NCBI GenBank assembly: GCA_000342265.1
Contig: CP004348.1
Span: forward strand, 992,001-1,056,000
Origin: a beta proteobacterium CB
GTDB lineage: Bacteria > Pseudomonadota > Gammaproteobacteria > Burkholderiales > Burkholderiaceae
Direction of reading: 5' to 3'
DNA: 64,000 nucleotides
In this document: positions 1 through 10,067 of the stretch, one piece after another
Position numbering within the stretch: position 1 is the stretch's first letter
How the letters are laid out: every line of letters starts with the position of its first letter
Made by a program: the position numbers and the translations under genes
Notes under the pieces: model-generated
Told to the model about the DNA's origin: nothing
Databases searched by the model: none
What the model saw: the letters and a program-made list of their open reading frames with translations, nothing else

Positions 1-1358
1 GCCATTGCTGGACTTACTAAATGCGTTCTACCGCCGTTACCTTGGCGACCTTCAAAATTACGATTAGAAGTTGAGGCGCAACGCTCACCTGGCTCTAGGC
101 GATCGGCATTCATCGCTAAACACATTGAACAACCTGGCTCGCGCCACTCAAAGCCTGCAGCTTTAAACACCCGGTCTAAACCCTCTCGTTCAGCCTGAGC
201 TTTTACTAGACCAGACCCAGGAACAACCAAGGCTAATTTCACATTAGTAGCTACTTTTTTTCCTAAGCGATCAACTACCTTGGCAGCAGCACGAATATCC
301 TCAATGCGACTGTTGGTGCAAGATCCAATGAAAACTTTATCAATCGAAATATTACTTAATGGTGTGTTTGGAACAAGTCCCATGTACTCAAGTGCACGCT
401 CCATTGCAGAGCGTTTATTCGCATCACGCTCTTTTTCAGGATCAGGAACGCGGTCGCTGATTGCCAAAACCATTTCTGGTGATGTACCCCAAGTTACTTG
501 AGGGGCAATCTCTTCGGCACGCAACTCCACTACAGCATCAAACTTGGCATCTACATCAGAATGTAGAGTGCGCCAGTATTGCAAAGCATGACGCAAGGCC
601 TCACCTTTAGGTGCGTAGGGTCTGCCCTGAATATATTCAATAGTAGTTTCATCAACTGCAACAAGTCCAGCGCGCGCACCCGCCTCAATTGCCATGTTAC
701 AGAGGGTCATGCGACCTTCCATAGACAGATTGCGAATAGCTTCACCCGCAAACTCAATGGTGTACCCAGTTCCGCCTGCAGTACCAATTTTACCAATCAC
801 GGCAAGAACAATATCTTTCGCAGTTGATCCTGGTTGAAGGCGTCCATCAACCTTAACCAGCATGTTCTTACTCTTTTTCATGAGCAAGGTTTGTGTAGCC
901 AATACATGCTCCACTTCCGATGTGCCAATACCAAATGCCAATGCACCAAAGGCACCATGGGTACTTGTATGCGAATCACCGCAGACCACCGTCATGCCTG
1001 GCAAGGTTGCACCCTGCTCCGGCCCAATGACATGAACAATACCCTGGCGGGTATCGTTCATCTTGTACTGAGTAATACCAAAAGCATCGCAGTTTTGATC
1101 CAGCGTATCTACTTGTAACTTAGATATCGGATCTGTAATGCCCTCAGAACGATCCGTGGTTGGAACGTTGTGATCAGAAACGGCCAAATTGGCAGAAATA
1201 CGCCAAACTGGACGACCGGCTAAGTTCAACCCCTCAAAAGCTTGAGGACTTGTCACCTCATGCAATAACTGACGATCTATATAAATCGTGGCCGTGCCAT
1301 CTTGTTCAGAGTAGACGACATGGTCATCCCACAATTTGTCGTAAAGCGTGCGTGACAT
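1..1358 (-). CDS. leuC: 3-isopropylmalate dehydratase large subunit, 3' end cut by window edge
   Basis: With LeuD this catalyses the isomerisation of 2- to 3-isopropylmalate in leucine biosynthesis, in the cytoplasm. I translated the frame by hand: it begins [15 protein letters not shown] and stays open to base 1, giving about 452 residues of a family usually near 470, so roughly the last 17 residues lie outside. Visible family signatures are [20 protein letters not shown], and the three cysteine ligands of the aconitase-type [4Fe-4S] cluster in FIGSCTNSR and in GCSMC. The ATG at 1358 has a good GAGGA ribosome site 6-7 bases upstream. It lies 18 bases after gltA on the same strand, so it may be read from the gltA transcript. 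leuD and leuB would be expected beyond the window edge, but that is inference. Confidence 0.96.
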   Translation of the reverse strand, partial: MSRTLYDKLWDDHVVYSEQDGTATIYIDRQLLHEVTSPQAFEGLNLAGRPVWRISANLAVSDHNVPTTDRSEGITDPISKLQVDTLDQNCDAFGITQYKMNDTRQGIVHVIGPEQGATLPGMTVVCGDSHTSTHGAFGALAFGIGTSEVEHVLATQTLLMKKSKNMLVKVDGRLQPGSTAKDIVLAVIGKIGTAGGTGYTIEFAGEAIRNLSMEGRMTLCNMAIEAGARAGLVAVDETTIEYIQGRPYAPKGEALRHALQYWRTLHSDVDAKFDAVVELRAEEIAPQVTWGTSPEMVLAISDRVPDPEKERDANKRSAMERALEYMGLVPNTPLSNISIDKVFIGSCTNSRIEDIRAAAKVVDRLGKKVATNVKLALVVPGSGLVKAQAEREGLDRVFKAAGFEWREPGCSMCLAMNADRLEPGERCASTSNRNFEGRQGNGGRTHLVSPAM

Positions 1359-1376
1359 GTAAATCCTCTAATACTT

Positions 1377-2690
1377 TTATTTGCGTAGAGAAATGTTAGG
1401 AACCTTGCGAGAAGTTTCGCCAACATACAACTGACGTGGACGACCAATCTTGTACTCAGGATCAGTAATCATTTCTTCCCATTGAGCAATCCAACCTACT
1501 GTTCTTGCTAAGGCAAAAATACAGGTAAACATTTCTGTTGGGACGCCTAATGCGCGCTGAACAATTCCGGAGTAGAAATCAACGTTTGGATAGAGCTTAC
1601 GGCTCACGAAATACTCATCTTCAAGAGCAATTTTCTCAAGAGTCATGGCCAACTTGAACAAAGGATCATTTTCAAGACCCATCTCTTTCAGCACTTCATG
1701 ACATGTCTCACGCATTAACTTCGCACGTGGATCGAAATTTTTGTAAACGCGATGGCCAAAGCCCATCAGACGAACGCTGGAGTTCTTGTCTTTGACTTGG
1801 GCAATAAAGTCACCAATCGTATCCACGCCACCGTTAGCTTGGATCTCATTCAACATCTGCAAGCAAGCTTCATTGGCACCGCCGTGAGCAGGACCCCATA
1901 GACAAGCGATACCTGCAGAAATGGCAGCAAATGGATTAGTGCCAGATGAGCCGCACAAGCGTACTGTTGATGTAGAAGCATTCTGCTCATGGTCAGCATG
2001 CAATGTGAAGATACGATCTAAAGCGCGAACCAATACCGGATTGACCTTGTACTCTTCACAAGGTGTTGCAAACATCATGCGCATGAAGTTTGCTGTGTAG
2101 GATAAGGAATTATCAGGATAGATAAATGGTTGACCTACGGAATATTTATAGGCCATCGCTACCAATGTAGGCATCTTCGCAATCAGACGAATCTGAGCAA
2201 CTTCACGGGCATGTGGCTCGCTGTAATCAATCTCATCATGATAGAAAGCAGCCATTGCACCAACCAAGCCAGTCAATACAGACATTGGATGAGCATCGCG
2301 ACGGAAGCCGCGCAAGAAGAATTGCATTTGCTCATGAACCATTGTGTGGTGCATGACTAATTCTTCAAAATCTTTTTTCTGTTTGGCGTTTGGTAACTCA
2401 CCGTTCAAGAGCAGATAGCAAACCTCTAAGAAGTCGCAGTTATGAGCGAGATCTTCGATTGGATAACCACGGTAGAGCAGCTCACCCTTATCACCATCGA
2501 TGTAAGTGATTTTGCTGTTGCATGACGCTGTGGATAGAAAGCCTGAATCGTAAGTGAACTTACCGGTTTGACCGTAAAGCTTACGAATATCGATTACGTC
2601 AGGGCCAATCGTGCCTTTGTAAATTGGCAAGTCGATATCTGGTGTGCCGTCCGAAAACGATAATTTTGCCTTGATGTCCGATTCAATCAT
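1377..2690 (-). CDS. gltA: citrate synthase (type II, hexameric bacterial form)
   Basis: Condenses oxaloacetate and acetyl-CoA into citrate, the entry step of the TCA cycle. The protein is 437 residues, the usual size for the large Gram-negative enzyme. Catalytic residues are in place: H269 in [11 protein letters not shown]313 in [14 protein letters not shown] and D371 in NVDFYSG, corresponding to H264, H305 and D362 of E. coli. The N-terminal beta domain (about residues 1-60) typical of the NADH-sensitive type is present. ATG at 2690 follows AAGGA. An 82-base gap separates it from sdhE upstream; it could carry its own promoter, but I cannot point to convincing -35/-10 boxes there. Its position directly after sdhCDAB-sdhE is typical of betaproteobacteria. 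Confidence 0.98.
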   Translation of the reverse strand: MIESDIKAKLSFSDGTPDIDLPIYKGTIGPDVIDIRKLYGQTGKFTYDSGFLSTASCNSKITYIDGDKGELLYRGYPIEDLAHNCDFLEVCYLLLNGELPNAKQKKDFEELVMHHTMVHEQMQFFLRGFRRDAHPMSVLTGLVGAMAAFYHDEIDYSEPHAREVAQIRLIAKMPTLVAMAYKYSVGQPFIYPDNSLSYTANFMRMMFATPCEEYKVNPVLVRALDRIFTLHADHEQNASTSTVRLCGSSGTNPFAAISAGIACLWGPAHGGANEACLQMLNEIQANGGVDTIGDFIAQVKDKNSSVRLMGFGHRVYKNFDPRAKLMRETCHEVLKEMGLENDPLFKLAMTLEKIALEDEYFVSRKLYPNVDFYSGIVQRALGVPTEMFTCIFALARTVGWIAQWEEMITDPEYKIGRPRQLYVGETSRKVPNISLRK

Positions 2691-2772
2691 TTCTAATCCT
2701 TAGTCATTCAAATTGATGATTAATACACTATTTGATCATGCGTCCGTAATACTATTGCACCAAAAAGCCGAA

Positions 2773-3042
2773 TTACTTCTGTCTCAGCTTCAGTAAAACC
2801 GCTTTAAAGGAGTCCATTTCTGACTCCTTTTCCAGTGCTGCTACAGAATCCTTGCGACCAATCAATAAATCCATCAGGTCATTGTCTTCTAAGGCTAGCA
2901 ACTGGCTTAATACCTGTCCATCTTCTGCAGTAAGTTGAGCGCCGTAACGCTCAAAAAAACGCTGCAGAATTAAATCGTTCTCAAGCAAACCCCTGCGGGC
3001 ATCACTCTTTAGGCGATATAACTCTGCATTAGTGAGGGTCAT
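2773..3042 (-). CDS. sdhE: FAD assembly factor SdhE (succinate dehydrogenase flavinylation)
   Basis: Small cytoplasmic protein (89 aa) of the SdhE/YgfY family, which promotes covalent attachment of FAD to SdhA. The family hallmark is visible near the N terminus as [15 protein letters not shown] (about residues 16-30), corresponding to the conserved R-R-G-x-x-E-x-D motif. Its start overlaps the stop of sdhB by four bases (ATGA), so the two are translationally coupled. The position right after sdhB, in an operon whose SdhA needs the cofactor, supports the assignment. Confidence 0.93.
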   Translation of the reverse strand: MTLTNAELYRLKSDARRGLLENDLILQRFFERYGAQLTAEDGQVLSQLLALEDNDLMDLLIGRKDSVAALEKESEMDSFKAVLLKLRQK

Positions 3043-3743
3043 ACTGCCCTTCGTACCATCAATTCCTTAATCTTTCCAATTGCCTTGGTTGGATTCAAAT
3101 GCTTAGGACAAACGTCCACGCAGTTCATGATGGTGTGGCAACGGAATAAACGATACGGATCTTCCAAGTTATCCAAGCGCGCTGCAGTGTCTTCATCGCG
3201 ACTATCGGCGATAAAGCGATACGCCTGAAGCAAACCTGCTGGTCCCACGAACTTATCAGGATTCCACCAGAAAGATGGGCATGAAGTTGAGCATGATGCA
3301 CACAAGATGCACTCATACAAACCATTCAACTCTTCACGCTCTTCAGGACTCTGGAGACGCTCTTTCTCTGGGAATGGATTGTCATTTACCAAGTAAGGCT
3401 TGATAGACAGGTATTGCTTGAAGAACAAAGTCATGTCGACAATCAAATCGCGTACGACTGGCAAGCCAGGTAATGGGCGCAATGTGATGACCTTAGGCAA
3501 AGTCAACATATTAGTTAAGCAAGCCAAACCATTCTTACCATTAATGTTCATGGCATCAGAGCCACAAACACCTTCACGGCATGAACGACGATAGGAAATG
3601 GTTTCATCCTGTTTCTTAAGAGAAATCAAGGCATCCAACAACATACGTTCGCCAGTCAACTCAAGCTCATACCGCTCCATGCGTGGAGCTGCATCGACAT
3701 CTGGATCGTAGCGGTAAATTTCAAATATACGAATATCACTCAT
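3039..3743 (-). CDS. sdhB: succinate dehydrogenase iron-sulfur subunit
   Basis: Carries electrons from the SdhA flavin to the membrane quinone site through three iron-sulfur clusters. The 234-aa length is normal. N-terminal [2Fe-2S] ligands lie in [17 protein letters not shown] with a later C in GLACL. The C-terminal ferredoxin-like half has [13 protein letters not shown] for the [4Fe-4S] cluster and [17 protein letters not shown] for the [3Fe-4S] cluster. It lies 17 bases after sdhA and overlaps sdhE by 4 bases, all within one sdhCDAB-sdhE operon. Confidence 0.98.
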   Translation of the reverse strand: MSDIRIFEIYRYDPDVDAAPRMERYELELTGERMLLDALISLKKQDETISYRRSCREGVCGSDAMNINGKNGLACLTNMLTLPKVITLRPLPGLPVVRDLIVDMTLFFKQYLSIKPYLVNDNPFPEKERLQSPEEREELNGLYECILCASCSTSCPSFWWNPDKFVGPAGLLQAYRFIADSRDEDTAARLDNLEDPYRLFRCHTIMNCVDVCPKHLNPTKAIGKIKELMVRRAV

Positions 3744-3760
3744 TTTTAATTTCTCTTCGC

Positions 3761-5539
3761 TTAGAAAGTACGTTCTTTAGGAGGGAAAGACTCAACAGTC
3801 AATGGCTTCAAAACAACCGGCTTGTAATCCAAGCGATTGCCTTCGCTATACCAAAGTGTGTGCTTCATCCAGTTGTCATCATCGCGTTCTTGATGATCAT
3901 CATGTGAATGCGCACCACGACTTTCAGTACGCGCTGCAGCTGAAATCATTGTTGCATTTGCAGCTTCGATCAAGTTGGCAACTTCTAAAGCCTCAATACG
4001 AGCAGTGTTGAAGATGTCGGACTTATCTTTTAACCACAAGTGTTTCGCACGCTCAGTTAGCTTGGCCATTTGACGAACACCTTCATCCATCAATTCTTGA
4101 TTGCGGAATACGCCAGCATATTTCTGCATTGTTTTACGAATGTCATTCGCAACGTCTTGTGCATACTCACCAGAAGTTGAGTTATCAAGAGCAGCAATAC
4201 GCGCCATAGTTTGTTCACCAGCATTGGCAGGCAATGGCTTGAACTCACGATTCTTGAGATCCATTGCAACAATGTGATTACCGGCCGCACGACCAAACAC
4301 CAAGAGGTCGAGCAATGAGTTCGTACCCAAACGGTTTGCACCGTGTACGGATACGCAAGAGCACTCACCAATGGCATAGAGACCATTAACGATTTCGTTA
4401 TGTTTGCCGTTAGCTGGCACAACAACTTGACCGTTGATATTAGTAGGAATACCGCCCATTTGATAGTGAATAGTTGGCACAACCGGAATTGGCTCTTTAG
4501 TAACGTCAACGTTAGCAAAGTTAATACCAATTTCGTAGACAGAAGGCAAACGCTTCATGATGGTCTCAGCACCGATGTGCGTTAAATCGAGAACAACATA
4601 GTCACCATTCGGTCCACAGCCACGACCTTCTTTAATCTCTTGGTCCATGCAGCGAGAAACGAAATCGCGCGGCGCCAAATCTTTGTAGGTAGGCGCATAA
4701 CGCTCCATGAAACGCTCGCCATCCTTGTTACGCAAGATGCCACCTTCACCACGGCAACCTTCTGTCAACAATACGCCCGCACCAGCTACGCCGGTTGGGT
4801 GGAATTGCCAGAATTCCATATCTTCTAATGGAATACCTGCGCGTGCTGCCAGACCCATACCGTCACCGGTATTAATGAAGGCATTGGTTGATGCATCCCA
4901 AATACGGCCTGCACCGCCAGTAGCCATCATGACTACTTTAGTTTCCAAGATGTAAACCTGACCCGTTTCCATTTCGAGCGCTGTAACACCGACAACATCG
5001 CCTGCATCATCACGAATCAGATCAAGCGCCAACCACTCAACAAAGAAATTCGTTTTTGCACGGACGTTACGTTGATACAAAGTGTGCAACATTGCATGGC
5101 CAGTACGGTCAGCCGCTGCGCAAGCACGTTGAACAGCCTTTTCGCCATAGTTTGCAGTGTGACCACCAAATGGGCGCTGATAAATCGTGCCGTCTGGGTT
5201 GCGGTCAAAAGGCATACCAAAATGCTCTAACTCATAAACGACTTTAGGAGCTTCGCGACACATAAATTCGATGACGTCTTGGTCGCCCAACCAGTCAGAA
5301 CCTTTGATGGTGTCATAAAAGTGATAGTGCCAATTATCTTCACTCATGTTCCCTAGTGAGGCACCGATACCACCCTGTGCAGCAACAGTATGCGAACGAG
5401 TTGGGAAAACTTTAGTTAACACCGCAACGTTCAGGCCAGCTTCTGCTAATTGCAAAGAAGCGCGCATACCTGAACCACCTGCACCAATAATTACCGCGTC
5501 GAAACGGCGGCGTGGCAATGCTTTTTTAATCGCGGTCAT
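3761..5539 (-). CDS. sdhA: succinate dehydrogenase flavoprotein subunit
   Basis: Catalytic subunit of complex II: oxidises succinate to fumarate with covalent FAD. I chose the ATG at 5539 (592 aa, [14 protein letters not shown]). An in-frame upstream extension to 5581 would add 14 residues and overlap sdhD, and it does not look like SdhA. The chosen start is 4 bases past the sdhD stop, consistent with tight coupling. Features seen: dinucleotide fold [14 protein letters not shown], the FAD-attachment histidine region [17 protein letters not shown], and the active-site [15 protein letters not shown] and [18 protein letters not shown] segments. The C terminus PPKERTF matches the family ending. 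Confidence 0.98.
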   Translation of the reverse strand: MTAIKKALPRRRFDAVIIGAGGSGMRASLQLAEAGLNVAVLTKVFPTRSHTVAAQGGIGASLGNMSEDNWHYHFYDTIKGSDWLGDQDVIEFMCREAPKVVYELEHFGMPFDRNPDGTIYQRPFGGHTANYGEKAVQRACAAADRTGHAMLHTLYQRNVRAKTNFFVEWLALDLIRDDAGDVVGVTALEMETGQVYILETKVVMMATGGAGRIWDASTNAFINTGDGMGLAARAGIPLEDMEFWQFHPTGVAGAGVLLTEGCRGEGGILRNKDGERFMERYAPTYKDLAPRDFVSRCMDQEIKEGRGCGPNGDYVVLDLTHIGAETIMKRLPSVYEIGINFANVDVTKEPIPVVPTIHYQMGGIPTNINGQVVVPANGKHNEIVNGLYAIGECSCVSVHGANRLGTNSLLDLLVFGRAAGNHIVAMDLKNREFKPLPANAGEQTMARIAALDNSTSGEYAQDVANDIRKTMQKYAGVFRNQELMDEGVRQMAKLTERAKHLWLKDKSDIFNTARIEALEVANLIEAANATMISAAARTESRGAHSHDDHQERDDDNWMKHTLWYSEGNRLDYKPVVLKPLTVESFPPKERTF

Positions 5540-5543
5540 TGAA

Positions 5544-5909
5544 TTACACTTTCCACAAAATTTGTACGGCATAGGCCGCACAGGCTACGAGATACAAAAC
5601 AGTTAACACTTGGAGTGTTAAACGAATGCTGACAGGCTTGATGTAATCCATCCAAATATCACGGATTCCAATCCAAGCGTGATAGAACAAACTGATGAAG
5701 AACAAAAGCGTTAAGAGTTTCATGAACTGATTGCTAAACAATGCAGCCCAACCTTCATAAGTAGCGCTACCAGTAATGCAATAGTCAACTAACAAAACGA
5801 TAGTAAAAATCACCATCACAATGGCAGTTGCGCGTTGAATGATCCACTCTTTAAGGCCGTAATGCGCGCCCACAACTAAGCGCTTCGGTCCAATTTGATA
5901 AATAGGCAT
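5544..5909 (-). CDS. sdhD: succinate dehydrogenase membrane anchor subunit D
   Basis: Second membrane anchor of complex II (121 aa), helping to bind haem b and ubiquinone. Three hydrophobic segments are visible: about residues 27-47 (ATAIVMVIFTIVLLVDYCI), about 62-82 (LLTLLFFISLFYHAWIGI) and about 95-117. The histidine in LFYHAWIGIRDIWMDYIKP is the expected haem or quinone-site residue. Its stop lies 4 bases before the sdhA start, and it begins 24 bases after sdhC. Anchor subunits diverge quickly, so operon position and the H-x3-R-D-x3-D pattern carry most of the weight. Confidence 0.94.
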   Translation of the reverse strand: MPIYQIGPKRLVVGAHYGLKEWIIQRATAIVMVIFTIVLLVDYCITGSATYEGWAALFSNQFMKLLTLLFFISLFYHAWIGIRDIWMDYIKPVSIRLTLQVLTVLYLVACAAYAVQILWKV

Positions 5910-5933
5910 TAGATTTCCTTAGTAAAGAAGTGC

Positions 5934-6353
5934 TTAGAACAAGCCAAAAAGTTTGAGGCCAACAACCGCAGTCAAAGCAAGACCTAGAACAAAAACAACG
6001 ATCGCTGAGCGGTTGGCTTCTGCTTTTTCAACACCAATCTCCAAATCCAACAAGAGATAACGGATGCCTGCGCAGAAATGGTGCAAGAATGACCAAATTA
6101 ATCCCAGAAGAATGATTTTTACCAGTACGTGGCCAGTAATTGCCTGGAACTTTTGATAGCTCACTTCTGATGCCAAGCTTTGATCCAAGAGATAGAGCAA
6201 GAACGGCAACATTAAAAATAAAGCTGCTCCGCTAATGCGATGAAGAATAGATACTTTTCCAGCCCACGGAAGGCGGTATTTGATCAACTGGGCAAGACCA
6301 ATGTTTCGATAAACCGGTCTATCTTTTTTTACGTTTTGCTGTGCATCAACCAT
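5934..6353 (-). CDS. sdhC: succinate dehydrogenase cytochrome b556 subunit C
   Basis: First membrane anchor of complex II and first gene of the sdh operon. The signature SILHRISGAALFL and the haem-ligand region SFLHHFCAGIRYLLLDLEIG are both present, with three transmembrane segments. The ATG at 6353 (139 aa, MVDAQQNVKKDRP) is preferred; a TTG at 6365 would add four residues (MRLP) but has no better ribosome site. The 143-base gap to the gntR gene upstream should hold the operon promoter. I see AT-rich -10-like strings there but no clear pair of boxes. Confidence 0.95.
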   Translation of the reverse strand: MVDAQQNVKKDRPVYRNIGLAQLIKYRLPWAGKVSILHRISGAALFLMLPFLLYLLDQSLASEVSYQKFQAITGHVLVKIILLGLIWSFLHHFCAGIRYLLLDLEIGVEKAEANRSAIVVFVLGLALTAVVGLKLFGLF

Positions 6354-6496
6354 GGGTAATCTCAATCTTTCGGTGGAGGTTTATTGTGGTTTTGTTGTGT
6401 TGCAACATATTCTATTAGAAACCTTGGGGTTGGCGGGGACTTTTTAGCGTTTAAAGGGGTTAAATAGTGGTTTTTACTGATTTTTGAGTGTACTAC

Positions 6497-7234
6497 TTAG
6501 TTCAATTTATTGTCGTAGTGCTGATCAGAAGTGTCATACCGAGCGCGACGAATTTCTACTGGTTTATTCCCGTAGGTAAAAGCGACACGCTCAACTGATA
6601 GCAAGGCGACACCTTCCTGAACCTGCAAGTGTTTTGCAAGCTCTGCATTTGCTAAGACTGCCTTAATTTTTTCCTCTGCTCGCACCATGTGCGTGGCATA
6701 TTGACTCTCGTAGAAAGCATACATAGGCCCCGACCAAGCATTCAGCGCATCTAGAGTGAGACCTTCAAAGCGCCCCACTGGCAACCAAATCTCCTCAAAT
6801 GCGATGGGCCGCCCCGCAGAGCTTTGCACGCGATCAATCCGAATAACAGGGTCACCTGCCTTTAATTTAAGCAACTTGGCTATGTAAGGATCAGATTTGA
6901 CATTTTCACAGGCTAAGAACTGGTTTTTAAGGTGCAATTTCTGACCAGAATCAGGCTCGAGGCGTAAAAAACGATATTGGAAATCTTCCTCTTGGTGGGT
7001 TGCTACAAAAGTGCCCTTACCCTGACGTCTAACCAGCAAATTCTGAGCGGCTAACTCATCAATGGCCTTGCGTACAGTGCCCTGGCTGACTGCATAGCGA
7101 GCCGCAAGCTCCATTTCGCTGGGGATAGCATCCCCAGGCAACCATTCTGAGGCCTGTAAGCTGGCCAGAATCATGGCTTTAATCTGCTCATAAAGAGGGC
7201 TAAATGAGGCAATTGGTTCGGATATCAGTGACAA
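6497..7234 (-). CDS. GntR-family (HutC/UTRA type) transcriptional regulator of the TCA block
   Basis: DNA-binding regulator of 245 aa. An N-terminal winged helix (about residues 10-78) carries PGDAIPSEMELAARYAVSQG followed by TVRKAIDELAAQNLLVRRQG, the classic GntR pattern. A C-terminal UTRA ligand domain (about 95-240) follows, with FEEIWLPV and a closing IEIRRARYDTSDQHY-like segment. The start is a TTG with GGAG about 6 bases upstream; the next in-frame ATG would cut into the DNA-binding domain. It lies between sdhC (same strand) and mdh (divergent), so control of the gltA-sdh block and/or mdh is the natural inference. A perfect palindrome at 7284-7295 is a candidate operator. The ligand is unknown. 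Confidence 0.9.
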   Translation of the reverse strand: MSLISEPIASFSPLYEQIKAMILASLQASEWLPGDAIPSEMELAARYAVSQGTVRKAIDELAAQNLLVRRQGKGTFVATHQEEDFQYRFLRLEPDSGQKLHLKNQFLACENVKSDPYIAKLLKLKAGDPVIRIDRVQSSAGRPIAFEEIWLPVGRFEGLTLDALNAWSGPMYAFYESQYATHMVRAEEKIKAVLANAELAKHLQVQEGVALLSVERVAFTYGNKPVEIRRARYDTSDQHYDNKLN

Positions 7235-7283
7235 ATTAACTCCACAACAGCTTCTATTAGATAAAATTCAAGCTTATCTCATA

Positions 7284-7295
7284 TCTTATATAAGA
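7284..7295. promoter_or_regulatory. perfect palindrome TCTTATATAAGA, candidate GntR operator
   Basis: The 12-base string TCTTATATAAGA is its own reverse complement. It sits in the divergent gntR-mdh gap, just upstream of the mdh -35 box (TTGACA at 7301). GntR proteins bind short symmetrical sites of this size, and autoregulators commonly bind next to their own gene. No second exact copy was noticed upstream of sdhC or gltA. Binding by the adjacent regulator is inferred. Confidence 0.6.
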
Positions 7296-7300
7296 CATGA

Positions 7301-7330
7301 TTGACAGTGTAAATGGAAAGTTCATACACT
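7301..7330 (+). promoter_or_regulatory. putative sigma-70 promoter of mdh
   Basis: A consensus -35 box TTGACA (7301-7306) is followed after 18 bases by TACACT (7325-7330). The predicted start leaves a leader of about 45-50 bases before the mdh ATG, with GGAG in the leader as ribosome site. The palindrome at 7284-7295 abuts the -35 box on its upstream side. Confidence 0.5.
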
Positions 7331-7384
7331 TGAATGGATAATAGAAAAGATTTCATTAATTAACCTCAACTGGAGTTATTAGTA

Positions 7385-8374
7385 ATGGCAAAAGCCCCAA
7401 TGCGTGTTGCAGTCACCGGTGCAGCCGGTCAAATCGGATATTCCCTCCTCTTTCGCATCGCCAATGGCGACTTGTTAGGCAAAGATCAGCCAGTAATCCT
7501 CCAGTTACTTGAAATTCCAGATGAAAAGGCTCAAAAAGCCTTAACTGGCGTGATGATGGAATTAGAAGACTGCGCTTTCCCATTATTGGCAGGAATGACA
7601 GCCCACTCTGACCCAATGACAGCGTTCAAAGATATTGACGTTGCTCTGTTGGTTGGCGCGCGCCCACGCGGCCCAGGCATGGAGCGCAAAGATTTGCTCT
7701 CAGCTAATGCACAGATTTTTACAGCTCAAGGCAAGGCATTGAATGCTGTAGCTAAGAAGACTGTCAAGGTACTGGTTGTTGGTAATCCAGCAAATACCAA
7801 TGCCTATATCGCCATGAAATCTGCTCCAGATATTCCTGCAAAGAATTTCACTGCGATGTTGCGCTTGGATCACAACCGTGCCCTCTCACAATTAGCTAAC
7901 AAGCTGAATAAGCCTGTTGCCGATATCGAGAAATTGGTTGTTTGGGGTAACCACAGCCCAACAATGTACCCAGACTATCGCTTTGCAACGATTGATGGCA
8001 AGTCTGTAAAAGACAGCATCAATGATCCAGTATGGAATAAAGACACATTCATCCCTACAGTTGGCAAACGTGGCGCCGCCATTATCGAAGCCCGCGGTCT
8101 CTCTTCAGCAGCTTCTGCAGCTAACGCAGCAATCGATCATATTCGTGACTGGGTCCTAGGCACAAATGGTAAGTGGGTCACGATGGGTATTCCATCAAAG
8201 GGCGAGTACGGCATTCCTGCTGAAGTAATTTACGGCTACCCAGTAGTTTGCGAAAATGGCGAATACAAGATGGTTGAAGGTTTGGAAATTGATGAGTTCT
8301 CACGTGAACGCATGAACCATACTCTCAACGAATTGCTTGAAGAGCAAGCTGGCGTTAAGCATCTCCTCTCATAA
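7385..8374 (+). CDS. mdh: malate dehydrogenase (NAD-dependent)
   Basis: Oxidises malate to oxaloacetate, closing the TCA cycle. It is a 329-aa protein of the cytosolic-type bacterial MDH subgroup. Seen: NAD-binding [17 protein letters not shown] at residues 12-28, substrate-binding arginines in [15 protein letters not shown] (about 91-105), the NPANTNA motif (134-140), D162 in LRLDHNRA, and catalytic H190 in [18 protein letters not shown] lies upstream of the ATG. It is transcribed away from the gntR-sdh-gltA block, and the next gene follows after 12 bases. Confidence 0.98.
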   Translation: MAKAPMRVAVTGAAGQIGYSLLFRIANGDLLGKDQPVILQLLEIPDEKAQKALTGVMMELEDCAFPLLAGMTAHSDPMTAFKDIDVALLVGARPRGPGMERKDLLSANAQIFTAQGKALNAVAKKTVKVLVVGNPANTNAYIAMKSAPDIPAKNFTAMLRLDHNRALSQLANKLNKPVADIEKLVVWGNHSPTMYPDYRFATIDGKSVKDSINDPVWNKDTFIPTVGKRGAAIIEARGLSSAASAANAAIDHIRDWVLGTNGKWVTMGIPSKGEYGIPAEVIYGYPVVCENGEYKMVEGLEIDEFSRERMNHTLNELLEEQAGVKHLLS

Positions 8375-8386
8375 GGATTTACACAT

Positions 8387-8761
8387 ATGAAGCAAACTCT
8401 TCTCATCGTTAGCTTGGTTACAGCCGGCCTCTTAGGCTCAGCCTCAGCCTTTGCTAGCGAAGAAGTATCTACTTGGACTTGTAGCGATAGTAAGCAATTC
8501 AAAACTACAGGAACAACTGAAAAGGTTCGCCTTACTTGGGAATCTAAAACTTTTGATTTGAAGCGTGAGAATTCTTTACCAGGAAGCTTGCGTTACAAGA
8601 ACACCAATACTGGACACGATCTTGTAGTGTTGGGTAATAAGGCAATGCTTTTCAATATTAAGTCTGGAACTCGCCTTGCTGATTTCTGCCAAACCGCAGA
8701 AATGAAGACAGGCAAACTTCCTCACTTATTTGCTGACGCTGAGCCATTTACACAAAACTAA
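8387..8761 (+). CDS. small exported protein, MliC/C-type-lysozyme-inhibitor-like
   Basis: A 124-aa protein with a clear Sec signal peptide (MKQTLLIVSLVTAGLLGSASAFA, cleavage likely after about residue 24), so periplasmic. The mature part starts with WTCSDSK and ends with LADFC, two cysteines that could form a disulfide. The central region has SLRYKNTNTGHDLVVLGNKA and a GTRLADFC end. This resembles the spacing of the MliC-type lysozyme-inhibitor fold, but I do not see enough to be sure of that family. It starts 12 bases after mdh and ends just before a strong terminator, so it is probably co-transcribed with mdh. Confidence 0.7.
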   Translation: MKQTLLIVSLVTAGLLGSASAFASEEVSTWTCSDSKQFKTTGTTEKVRLTWESKTFDLKRENSLPGSLRYKNTNTGHDLVVLGNKAMLFNIKSGTRLADFCQTAEMKTGKLPHLFADAEPFTQN

Positions 8762-8780
8762 AAGTAACTGCTTCACTTTA

Positions 8781-8808
8781 AAAAAGCCGAGTGATCCTCG
8801 GCTTTTTT
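8781..8808. terminator. bidirectional intrinsic terminator
   Basis: Stem AGCCGAG (8785-8791) pairs with CTCGGCT (8797-8803) around a 5-base loop. It is flanked by an A run and followed by six T, so it can end mdh transcription on the plus strand and the opposing DUF2863 gene on the minus strand. Confidence 0.88.
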
Positions 8809-8844
8809 ATTTATATCTATCGCTTTTGAAGATTAATAATTGAC

Positions 8845-10056
8845 CTAGTGGAATAGGGGCTGCTGTGTTGGTGCATCATCAGGCAACTCTGCATGAACAG
8901 CATCGCCCGAGCGATCCGGAAATAATGGCGCCCCACAATCATCACAAAGCTCGGGGTCAAAGAGCATCGCGTGACGGAAGACGTCTTCAACACCAGCGTC
9001 ACGAAGTGCATCTGCAATCCGCTTCATTGGACTTTCATCATCAGAAAGATCATTGAGCGCATCATTGGCAACACTCTCACGATCGTAGAGCGGCCAAATG
9101 ACTCCATAAACCACATCAGAGGAGCCTTTTAAGCTGAAGGAGATTCGATACTCATCAGCTTGATCTTCGCCAAATGCCCCTACTACACAAGACAAACCAG
9201 CGGGCAGCACCCCGAGAGTGCTCTCGAGATAATTAACGGCGGCTCGAATGCTTAAGGGGCGAACTTGCTTATCCGCCAACCGACAGTTCGTGAAATACGC
9301 CTCTGGTAACAAGAGCTCAAATTCGCAGCCGGGTAAGAGCGCAGCAATAGGCTCTTGCATCGCATTCTGCCAACCGATCAAACTCACACCCCGCTCTTGA
9401 CGTGTCGGCGCTTCAGCTTGCCAGCGGAAAAGAGGGGTTCCTGATGGTGCTGCAACTGCAGCAATGATGAAGCGCGGATCAGCTAATACGGCAATGGTCT
9501 CTGACATCTCACGCAACTCTAGCTTGATCTCACTTGCAGTAATGGCAGCAGTGGCCAAAGCCTCGGTAAGCAATCGTGTTTGGCAGTGTGAATGTGGCAT
9601 TTGATCAATGCTATAGAGCCAAGGCACAATCGCTAAGCGCGTATCTGTTGAGGCAATTGAACTATGCAATGCAGCGGCAGTAGATTCAATGACGCTAACT
9701 GAGAGTGCGCCTGAAGGAATTTGATAGCGGGTATGTGCAACTATTGGTAAAGCCAATAGGAGTACATCCCAATTCTGACCTTCATGCTCCATGACCAAGG
9801 ATTCAGCCAAGGTCTCAGCACAATCAGCAAGCACCTCGAAGGCTACGGTATTAATTCGAAACGTTTGATCCAATGCAGCGTCAATCACATTTTGATTTTG
9901 GCTTTTGAGAAGACGCATTAAGCGAACATTTAATCGCTCTTCCCAAAACTGGTCTTCAATATGACTGCCTGAAGCCGCCAAGGAGATGGCGTCCGCCACT
10001 AGGCGCTCAACATCTGGTGAGGCGCGTTGCGAGGATTTAGTGCGATGTACAGCCAT
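8845..10056 (-). CDS. conserved hypothetical protein, probable DUF2863 family
   Basis: A 403-aa soluble protein without signal peptide or membrane segment. Its opening, with a basic N terminus followed by RLVADAISLAASGSHIED, agrees with my memory of the betaproteobacterial DUF2863 family, for which no function is established. A cysteine pair near the C terminus (DPELCDDCGAPLFPDRSGD) looks like a short metal or structural knuckle. It lies 11 bases after yaaA on the same strand, so it is likely the second gene of a yaaA-DUF2863 operon. Confidence 0.72.
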   Translation of the reverse strand: MAVHRTKSSQRASPDVERLVADAISLAASGSHIEDQFWEERLNVRLMRLLKSQNQNVIDAALDQTFRINTVAFEVLADCAETLAESLVMEHEGQNWDVLLLALPIVAHTRYQIPSGALSVSVIESTAAALHSSIASTDTRLAIVPWLYSIDQMPHSHCQTRLLTEALATAAITASEIKLELREMSETIAVLADPRFIIAAVAAPSGTPLFRWQAEAPTRQERGVSLIGWQNAMQEPIAALLPGCEFELLLPEAYFTNCRLADKQVRPLSIRAAVNYLESTLGVLPAGLSCVVGAFGEDQADEYRISFSLKGSSDVVYGVIWPLYDRESVANDALNDLSDDESPMKRIADALRDAGVEDVFRHAMLFDPELCDDCGAPLFPDRSGDAVHAELPDDAPTQQPLFH

Positions 10057-10067
10057 TGTGGACCACC

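Noticed and set aside
4090..4530. 146-aa frame on the minus strand opposite/within sdhA
   Set aside because: Out-of-frame shadow inside the well-supported sdhA gene; composition is low-complexity and no family features are seen.
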